Position numbers and translations under genes: made by a program
Shown here: positions 51,401 through 62,200 of the stretch, piece by piece
Numbering within the stretch: position 1 is the first letter of the stretch
Layout: the number at the start of each line of letters is the position of its first letter
Notes under the pieces: generated by a model
Told to the model about the DNA's origin: nothing
What the model saw: the letters and a program-made list of their open reading frames with translations, nothing else
Database searches by the model: none
Assembly: GCA_037903475.1 (NCBI GenBank)
Contig: JBAJFG010000545.1
Span: forward strand, 434,001-498,000
Direction: 5' to 3'
DNA: 64,000 bases
Origin: Ancylostoma caninum
Taxonomy: Eukaryota; Nematoda; Chromadorea; Rhabditida; Ancylostomatidae

Positions 51401-54400
51401 CAAAACAAAAGAATCGAAAATTCCCATTTTCCATTCTCGGTGGAATATTTGAGCTAAACGAGAATTTGAAATGTTCTGTAAGTTAATAATTCGTAGTATT
51501 GATGCTGGTTGGTTAGTTAGTATGTATTATAGCAAAAACAGTTTCTATACACCAGAAATAGTTTCTATTCATGTCCACTCATAGGAATGAGGGAAGCCAA
51601 AGGGGTTTAAAAGGTTTCGAATGATTCTATTGGATTCCTTATACATTCTTGATTACGCTTATGTAAATGTATTGTTGTGTATCAGTATTGCTAGGACTAG
51701 TAGTGTTTACTCAACTTCAGAAATCTCAGGCTGCTGGACATCACATCAAAACATCGCGTATTTCCTGAAAAACCAAAGTATGTCGCTGTTCATATCGTTA
51801 ACATATCTAACGTATTCCCACATATAGTCTGATCCACTGTAGTGAGTTGCACCCAGGCACTTTTAGCGGACGATCCGCGTGCCAAAACTTTGGTCGCGGA
51901 CGGGCCGCGGACCAAAAAAGTGGGCGGGACTTTGCAGCGGACCATCCGCGCACCTTAATTTTGGCGTGAAATGTGAAGGATCAGGGACGGGCTATTGCAC
52001 AAACTTGTTCATTTCGATAATTTAAAGCTGGAAAGGGCGCGAATTCGTAAGTACTGATTTGGCGACGTTATGTTAATGATCGTTGCTGTACTTCTCCTTC
52101 TTTTGGGTGCTTTGTCGGCAATGTCACTATACTATTGTAAGTCCCTGACTGAGAATTGTGAAATCCGTGGTGTGCCAATGAGCACATGTTTTTGTTTTCG
52201 AACTTTTCTTGCTTTTCTTCCTTTTCAATGCTCAGTTCTGTCAGAAGTTCGATCTAAAGTAGCCGTTCATCATTCGGCGAGGACTTAATAGGCCTGGGAC
52301 ACGGCGACCTCAAGCCAAAGAGACATTTCGATCGTTCCCAGTCAGAGTAAGTAATTCATTTGCTTGCAATTTTCCCTCCTTACTATTGTTTGCGTGATAG
52401 GTTCCGTTATATTTGTGGTATGTTTTTAAGATTCTTCATCAGTCTGGGAGACAACGACCAACAACGTGAAAAAATGCGCAAAATCCTCGCATGGGACCGA
52501 CTCAAATGGAAGGCGAAGCTGTTCAAGGCATTACAGAGATCTTTGTAAGTTCTTAATACTACTGTTTCTCTAATTACATCGATAGTTTCTCTTGTTAAGG
52601 AAAGACATTCGCGGTTATACCTACTGCGATAGTGGAAGTGGATTCAAATGGATTCCCAATAATGTGAGTGCAGTTTTCTCATTCATGTTCGTCTAATTGG
52701 CCTTATCCTTATTCTTCCCATAGAACGTTTCCTGTGCTCTTCTATTTCTTTTCTATAAATTGCCTTTTTCAGTGCCAGTCAAAAGCTGCCCCAAGGAATC
52801 CATCGAACGACGAAAATAGGATCACCGACGACGAGTTCGAAAATGAGTTGGAATTCCATTATTAGAATTCGCCGTTTTCCACTGTGGAAAAAATTTGTAT
52901 TTCTCCTAATCCTCGTTTTGCAGCTCTTTGCAACAGAAAGGTAATGATAGTTTGGGGGGACATCTGTTCCGAATGTACCCAGAACAGCTTGTGAAATTTA
53001 TGCATACTTCTTGAGTATTAGTCAGGTCCTGTTTAACAGGGAAACAAAGTCACTCAAATGACTTACTTCCCCTAAAATTGCTACTTGATTGGGTTTGGTT
53101 CGAAGATTAGCGAATAAGTGTAGTATGGGAGCAGATTCATATTCGAAAATACAAATACTTTGATGTATATGGCACTGAATAATGTAGGAGCAGATGTTCT
53201 CCCGGATTGTCATTAAGTTTCTGTCCTCTGTACATTACATTTTATTGTCAACATGGTCATCTACGAGTATCATGCACCGGTTGACGTTTGTATTCGCATA
53301 GTTCTTGAAGTCACTTTTTTTGCGTTTATTCCATTGTTTTTGCTTCTCTTGAAACCAAACTGTATTTGAAGGAGAATTTGTATTCGAATTGTCTTTGAAG
53401 TCACTTGTTACTTTGTGTCCTTGTTTCTACCTCGTTTGAAACCAAACTGTGTTTGAAGGAAGCTTTGAATAAATATAGATTATGACATTCGCGATGTTGT
53501 AAGCTTATTTGTTTGAAATACTAAGTGAAAAAATGGTATAGAACCGAGCTATCTATCCAATGATCCTCAAAGGTGCGCGCGGCTGGTCCGCTGGCAGGTA
53601 AGAGCGGACGGTCCGCGCACCCAAGCCCTGCCCAATTCTCATCCCTTACGCGGGCCGTCCTGTATTGGATGCGCGCGCCGTCCGCTGAAAGTGCCTGAGC
53701 AGGAACACAAGAGTTAATAAGGTAGTGGGGAGCTGTACAGAAGCTGAAGACTGTTTAGACTAAGGCAGGCGGTGTGCATACTCAGCCATCGCCGCGTTTG
53801 CAACAGCCTTTGTCCCGAATACATTTTCGCCGCGTGCGATGCGCGACGGCGGTAGCGGCAAGACTGGTACTGGTGATACCGCCCACAGCAGCTGGTAAGT
53901 GTTGCTTGGGATCAAGACAGCTCCTAAAAGACACCCGCAGTTAGAGGTGCGAGTAAGGTGCGAGAGGGGTGTGAGAACTGTCCGAGAGCACCTCTCGAGC
54001 GCCACCCATGACCTCGCGACGCATATGCGAAACCGACGCTGACCTCTAATGCAGATTGCTGGCATTTTGCCAAATCCATCCTATCCCCTCCATTTTCCGT
54101 ATTCCTGGACCGTTTTTGATCGGATTTTCGCTAGTATCGATGGATTATTCGCTGCTACCTCTACAAAGACGTTGCGAAGAACCACCCCAACGATGTTCCC
54201 TGTATTCACTCTACTAAGGTTTTTCTTTCCATTTCAACACATGCATTTACTAGTGTTTGTCTGGCTTCCTTATCTGCTTCCCATTATCAGTGTAATTGAC
54301 GTTTAATATGGAACGCAATCACGCTGATGATGATTGAAGTGGATGATGATCACCTTATTCTGGGTGTGAGTCCTTAGTTACCCATGGCATCTGGCACGAG

Positions 54401-57400
54401 GGGAAGCGAGCGCCCTCTGCAGTTGCTATGGGCACTAAGACATCAATGTACTGCTCTAATTCCGGTAGTGATGGTTATGATAGAGTGCTAAAATTGTTCT
54501 TGGCTTTTTTTCACCAGTTCATCTTTTCACAAGTTACAAAATCTTCCGATTTTCTAGGCTTCTATGCTCATTTTGAAAGTATCAGTAATTGACGAATATG
54601 TGCAACCATTTAATGTAATGAAATTACTAAACGATTTTAATTTAAAAAATCCTGACTGGAGCAACTACATAAAGGCAGCTCAAAGTTCCGATATTCTGAA
54701 GGATCTCTCCCTTACTTTTGACTATTATCGATGATAAATCTTTTTAGACTTCATTCTCCTTCCTGAATCCTTGATTTCACCAATGCTCATCTAATGAAAA
54801 AAAAAAACTTGAAGTGCTTTGAGAGCCCAAGGACAGTTCTGAGTGGAAGGATATTTGCTGTGATCGGTCTATGCAGCAGGCCTCTCTCCGGCTGCACCTA
54901 ACATGCCACCCCCCCCCCCCTATTCTTATTTACTGTGGTAAAATCCTACTTGTTTAACAAAGGAAGAGTTGCTTAACCGCTACACAGATGTCGAATTTCA
55001 AGAATCGTACCGATGGATGGGCATCACATTTGCATTTGTCCAAATATTTCACAGAATTTCGCTTTTGTTTGCCTAGTTTTCTCTGTTTTATAAGTTTCAT
55101 TTGAGTCGTTTCTGAAATTCAGTAATACCTTTCCATCTTGATTGTCATTCATGAATATGCGTGTGGAAGGAGTAGTAGTTCTCATGCTCACTTTTTTGTG
55201 GTTAAAATCCTATAAATTGACCGAATTTTTAGAGAAGTTCTACTTTTGAAGGCCTAAATACTGAATTAGTGCTTCGAATATTTTTGAGGATCTTTCCACT
55301 TTGACATCTTTTGTCTTACATCTCTGAGAGAGGGATCTGAAATGCGGAAATGACTTAAGTGCACATTCACTTAAGAAAAACGTTAATATGTAAATTGTGT
55401 GCACAAAACTAAATGTAGAATTCTAGCTTGATTTTTTAGATACCTACATTGTACTTCCAGTAATTATCAACACCACGAAACTGATCCTGCTTGTTTTTCT
55501 TTGAAAACATTTGAATCACGCAGTCATTTTGCAACTATACAATTCAATCTAAGAAGTCGTTACCCACTCCAACATCAGCAGAGTAACTGCGTCTCATATT
55601 AGACGCAAATCGCACTAATAATCGAAGTAGATGACGAAACAAAACTAACATTAGCAAGGGCGAGCATTATAATAGAAATGAATAAACGCAGTACAAGAAA
55701 TACAGGGAATATGCGCCTCAGGGTGATTCTTCACATCGTCTTCGTAGAAGTAGTAGCGAATAATCCGTCAAAAGTGGCGAAAATCAGACCAAAAACGGCC
55801 TAGAAATAAGAAGGCCACTGAAGATCCATTAGCAGCCGAGCTGGCAAGATGCCAGCAGCGCCTGCGTCTCTACCACCTGCCTGCAGGCTGGCGGCGAGCT
55901 AACTCGTCCGGACCGCTCCCTTTCTGTAGACTTGCGTGCGATCCGAATATTCGAACATTCGAATAATCGAATATTCCGACTTTTCGAATTATTGGGATAT
56001 TCGAATAACGAAAATCTCGAATTATTCGAATGTTCGTTCGAAAACCAATGTATACTAAAGATGACGTCATGGAGTACTGGCAAGCGTTGCGGAAATGCGT
56101 GCGGCTTAACCTACAGGACTATACGTATTCTTGTACGTGAGAAAGGGAAAGCAAACGAAAGAAAGGTACGAGAGGTACGTATGATATTTAGATGTTCTAC
56201 TAGGATGTTCAACCTTTAAACTATTTTATCCTTCCTATATATCTCTTCAAATCCTGCCCTCTCCTACGATCTCCTACGAAATGGCTATAACAAAAACATC
56301 GACATCTCTTAGAGGAAGCGTCCCTCACTCCCCAACTTTATGCTGTCATAGGTTTTTTTTTAGTTTAGGGGCCCCTCCTCAACCTTTCTTGATGTTGTCT
56401 TCACCTTTACGTACGCTCCTTCACATGCGAACAGAGACTGCTGAAGTGTTATCGGTCACAATGTGACCATTACTATTGCCCCATCGCGCTTTAATTAATG
56501 CGCCGCGGCGAAAGTTGTGCAAGATTGCTGCCATCACAGAGTTTAGTTCGTTCTGCTGGTAGTACATATTGCTAGAAGGACCATGGATTCAGACTCGGCC
56601 ACCAGAAAGTGGGCGTGGGAAAAAAGTGGAGTCTCCCCCGCTCTGAGGACCCAGTTGCATAATTAGATTAATAAGAAGTATTAACTAAGATGACAAATAA
56701 TAAATAGAAATTATGTTAAAAAATAAATCAATGCAAGATTTCATTTGTATTGTAAAGTAATTACGCAAAGGGGCGCGCGGGGGGGCCCGCGCGCCCCCCC
56801 CCCCCCCCGTCCTCACACCGTCCGTCACTGCTGAACAGTACGCTTCTGTTCAAGAAAAAAGAAAACAAGACAGAAGAATGTTCTACTGTTGCTATACACT
56901 ATCGTAATGCAGAACTGAACAAATTAATCTTCGAAAATACCGTCACTACATTTGGACCACCCCACACCACTTCAGTAAAGTCGAAACAAGTTCTTCACTT
57001 CATCAAATGTCGTAATAACCGAAAGATCAAGAAGTAATGGCAATAAGTTCCCAAATGATAAACAATTTGTACTTAGTTCAACGTTAAAGAAATTTATCCT
57101 GTTCGAACTAACCACAAGCACCTACCCGAATTGTATCGCATGGTGTTAATCCCATTGCCACTGTCACCATCTTCATCCCCACATTCGGTATCAATATTTG
57201 ATTCATCCGTATCAGAATCAATAACAATATGATTGATTGGAGAAGAACCCAAAGTAGGTGGAGAAGAACCCAAAGTAGGCTTCACATTCAGCTGCAATAA
57301 GTAATGACGACATCTCCGATTTAACCCATTGAGGACCGCGCCCATTTTTGCGTGTCTGATGCGTGGGACCAACGCCTCTTTCAAGAGTGCGGCGCCCGCG

Positions 57401-59163
57401 GAGTTCCACACCGTTACGATAAGATGATTCGGACTAAAACAGATCATTTTGCGGAAATAATTTGAAATCTAGTTCCAGAAGATTGCTAGTATCATCGGAC
57501 CAAAAAAGGAGAGAATCTAAACGCTTCTGGGTTCCATTAGGGCCGAAGGAAGTTTGTAGCGGGTGTTTTTAGTGTTGTAAGGGAGTGTCCAGAGACTATA
57601 CACGTTCCTAAGGCTCTAGCCTGACTAATAAGGAAGCGCAGAATATAACGTACGTGATTCTGTGTAGGGAATATGGCTTTTGCACAGAGTATTTCCATGC
57701 ATGACAGAAGAAATGTGGAGCAATCTTCCTCGACTTAAAAATTCCATGCTTTTCATGATGTTTGTCATAATAAAGGAGAACTCCTTCTTAAACTGCACTT
57801 GTTTGAGACCTATTTAGGAAGGATTGTAACCACTCCATATTGAAATGCTGCAAAATAGTTCGAAAATAAGGTCCAGTACTTGTCAAGAAGGGCGCGGCTC
57901 ACCGGTGAGCCGCGCGGTCGTCAATGGGTTAAATGATCTGTTTGTCTAGGCGACCACAATATGTATAGGAACTCACATTGTGCACGTCTCCACTGTTGTA
58001 GATACACGAAGGTAAAACTGCTGAGTACTTCGTAATGAGACCTACGCAGTTCTCTGCATGGCAAGGAGAAATTGATGTGCCTAAATGGTATCATTAGTTC
58101 TCACACAGCTCACCAATAAGAAAATATGAACACCCTTCCACAAATAATGAATTTTATCTACATTACATATCAATGAGAAAAAAACAATGTGCCTAACTCA
58201 AACATGATAATTATAGGAAGAGACAGCAAAACATATCAATGTCTAGACTTTCATCTGCAGATTTTTAGTGACAGCCTATTACATCACGAATAGTTAGAAT
58301 TTGAAAAAGAAGTGAATTGTAAGTACGTCGAGAACATGTGGTCTGTTAGCTTACATAGAGTGGTTCCGCAACCTTGTCTGCAGCACGATATTGACCGCCC
58401 GACCACTGGTTCGATCAACAGGGAAGATGCCGCATCATGCGGCTGGTTATTCTATTAAGTGAAATTTGGAAAATTTCATAATGGAAGGAAGACTATGTAT
58501 GGTCTATTAGCTCATACAGGGTGTTTTTTCGGGAGTAAAATCGGTGCAATTGCGGACCCAGTACAAAGGCTACGTGCGAATTGCTGGAACCTCCGCTTTT
58601 ACGTGGTCTTTCGACTGAGAATTTGATCTATTGGAATGGATCCGATCGCGCGCATGTTTACTCCCGGAAAAACATAATGTAGAAGGCACCTGATCTGACA
58701 TTGTCTGCAATTACGACTTTGCCTGCAGAATGCGTCTGGAAGGATATTTTAGCGGATGACTGTGGGGAAACATTAGAATGGAAGGAACCACACCATATGG
58801 ATATCAAAAAAGTGCAAAAAATAGATCAGTTAGCCAAAAAATGGTAAAGTCATAGTTGCGGACAAAGTCAGATCGGGCGCCCTTTGTGAGCTAATAGACT
58901 GTGCGTTTAGTGGAGTCGTTGTGATAGTGCATTGTCCGCGACAGCGGCCCTCCTGCTGTTGGAGCACGCAAGCGATCGGTCAAACGGTTGACCCGTGATT
59001 GATCTGATCTTTGAACGGTTTCGTCGCTTGTTCCCTCTTATATTGTTCTTTCTCAACTCTTAGAACAACTGAAGAAAGGAACAGACGATAAAACTCGCCA
59101 AAGAATCCGAATCGATCGTGGGTCAACTGTTTGACTGACTGCTCTGCGTGCTGCAACACCAGG

Positions 59164-59219
<56 letters not shown>

Positions 59220-62200
59220 AGAGTGGACGTCAATGGCATTGGCCCATCTGCGGCCTCGAGAAGGACGTCGCGCAACTGCTCCGCTCGTGCCGTAACCTAT
59301 GTGTTCTGCTGCTTTTATGCAATTTCTAGCAGCTTTTCTAACATATTTCAGGATTTTTGAGCAAATTGGGAAGAAAAGACCCTAGAAATAGCATTTCGGC
59401 AGCGTCGACACAGATCCCGGCGCGCGGCGCAGTCGCGCTGCGTCGTTCTCGAAGCCGCGAATGGGCCATCACTGTTGCCGTCCACTGTATGTATGTAATG
59501 AATAGAAATCGCGGAGGGTAAACCGATCCGGACCAAATTTTGCATACACATCCCTCGCGGGCAGGCGGAGGTTGTAGGCTACTTTGCACCTGAGATTATC
59601 GACTGATTTATCGATGACATCGATTTTATTGATTTTTCGTTATTTTTGCCCGGAGGTCGGTAGGGACATCTTTTCTGGGGTTTCTCTATACGCTGAATAC
59701 GATTACGACAACCATTTTGCACGAAATATCGACTTATTGATCTTATCGATTTTTCCCATTTTCGCTCGAAGACGGAGAAGGACGTCTCTACTAGGGTTTC
59801 TCAATACGCTGAAGACGCATATGATAACCATTTTGCACGAAATATTGATTTGTTGAGTTTATTTATTTATTTATTCATTTATTTATTTATTTATTTATTT
59901 ACATGCACATAAGTGCGCTATACAATGGTGGATCACGAGCACAAGGAAATAGATGAGAAGCTCTCCAGATTCAGTTGAAAAAAAAATCCGAAGAAAAAAA
60001 GTTGAATGATTTTTGGCTCTTCTGCTCAATGGAGCGGTGAAGACATGTCTCCTGGGGTTCCTCGATACGCTGAATATGAATATGACAACCACTTTGTACG
60101 AATGCATCGATTCAGTATCACCGAAATAGCTTTGCTAACTTTTCTCCCACAAGTCGATGGGGAAGAGTCACTTGGGCTTCGCTACCATGCTGATCACCAA
60201 AATTATGGAGATTTCGATGTTTTAATGAATTTGTCGGTTATAGTAATTGGGCTCAGCGATGTGATGTAGCCAAGGTAGTAAAACACTCGAGCGAAGCCGG
60301 GTACGGCAGCTAGTTACAGAGAAAAGCGTAGAAATTAGATTGTTCAGAGACCTCTGAGCTACCCACTTAGCGAGGAGTAAAGGCTCAGCAACTGACTCTG
60401 GGACCCAGAAACTCCATCGTCACGAATAAAAGGTGACACTTCATTTACGGTAAAATATGAAAGGATTTAGAGATGATAAATGCTGCCCAGAAGTACACCA
60501 CAGATTTCCCTACTAATAGCGGAACAAAACGTCGCAAAAATGACGCAGTATAAAACAAGGAGTAGGCAATGGAGATTTCAATCAATTTCCATGCGGTCAA
60601 GTATTTGCACTTTCGAAATAACCTTTGTTCCCGCCGATTCAACGTTCCCTGGAGGAGAAAGACATTAGAAACCGCGGTGGAATCAAAACATGAGCCGCTA
60701 TTTCGCATAACATCGTAGCGATTTTAGATCACTCGTTCCTTATATGGAGAAAGAAAGAAAAAAGAAAAAGAAGAGTCACTCTTTAATCTGGAGCATACCC
60801 TTTGGATGGCTCTTCAACTTTTGCCTTTAGAGTAATTTCCGTTTTTAGGTCATACTATGATTTGTACTTCCTCAACCCAATAGCCTGAAAATGGTAGTAG
60901 TGGCTGTAAAAGTCCACTTGTAGGCCCTGGTATAAACTACGCCTGGATTTCGAAATGTAAGGCTTGGTTTTCTTATTCAAGCAATTTTCGGAAACAGCCT
61001 CGTTCTGAACCCTCATGAACGGCAATCTCGCATGTACTCCGCTCGATCGTCTGATAATCTCAATCGGAAAGACGAGACAATAGTTTTCTCACCTAGAAAC
61101 GTTGCCATGAACTGTTTTCTATATAATTCTCAAGAATTGCTTACAGAACCAGTGCATTTGAGCGGAAATCCACACTCAAAAATGACCGTAAGTTTCCAAG
61201 GTGAATTTTTAGTCGAAAAATAGCTTGGATCCAACATTATGAATACAATTCAACTCGGCAAAAAATATATGAAAATTTATGGTCTATTAGCTCACATAGA
61301 ACGCCTGATCCGACTTTGTCTGCAATTACGACTTTGGCCTCAGAATGCGTCTGGAAGGATATTTTAGCGAATGGCAGTAGGGAGCATAAGAGTGGAAGGA
61401 ATCACACCATATGCATATCAAAAAAAGTGCAAAAAATAGATCAGTTAGCCGAAAAATGATGAGGTCGTAGTTGCGGACAAAGTCGGATCGGGCGCCCTCT
61501 GTGAGCTAATAGACAGTACATCCCCCCTCTCTGTCCCCACTGCATAAAATATAGACTTCTTCGATGAGAACTTCGACTATAAAGGAGAAAACTACATAAA
61601 AATTGAGATTCTTCACAGCAAGGCACCTCCACCTTTGCAAACTTTATCCGACCAGCCATTAGATTTCTAGAAACATTCTCAATAATTCGAAACACTCACT
61701 ATCGCTCGAGCTTCTTCCTTTCCGACGGGCCCTCTTCCTATGTTCAAGCATGACTTTCACTCTGGCAAAAATGTCAATTATGTTCAATTGATATCTTTTA
61801 AGCTGAAATATTCGCAGTCGACTACACGTTTTCACAGACAATAGATCTAAGCTATCGCAAGATCAAGAAGTTTATGGCAACAACAAAGGTAGAAAAAACA
61901 CAAAAAGAGTAGATGCGTCGAAATTCATAACACCGCATAGAAGTCAAAAAAGTCAACGTAACAAAAGTAACGTTTCTAACAATAAGTACGAGCATTCTAG
62001 CATTGATGATAGAGTAGAGTTAGATTTACTCCCAACATGAAGTGTTCAAGAAAGTATACTACTAGTCGTCATCTGATGAATCCGGTGCCAATAAGGTAAA
62101 TTCCGAAGAATTCGTAACTACCTGAACTGTACAAATTTGAAGAAAAAAGCGATAAAGGCAAGGAGAAACGGCTCACCTCATTTTCCTCGGGCGGGAGCAA

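Larger units (their letters stand above)
51854..53697 (+). mobile_element. TIR element enclosing a spliced gene
   Basis: The left end CAGGCACTTTTAGCGGACG (51854) and the right end, which on the other strand reads CAGGCACTTTCAGCGGACG, differ at one base of 19. Inside both ends are several copies of a GC-rich palindromic word of type 'gcggac..tccgcgcacc' (left: 51866-51885, 51895-51915, 51935-51955; right: 53575-53600, 53613-53632, 53650-53665). Many DNA transposons have such subterminal repeats. No target duplication is evident (flanks 'ttgcacc' and 'agcagga'). The only gene inside is the five-exon gene at 52070-52865. I recognise neither the TIR family nor a transposase. Confidence 0.7.
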
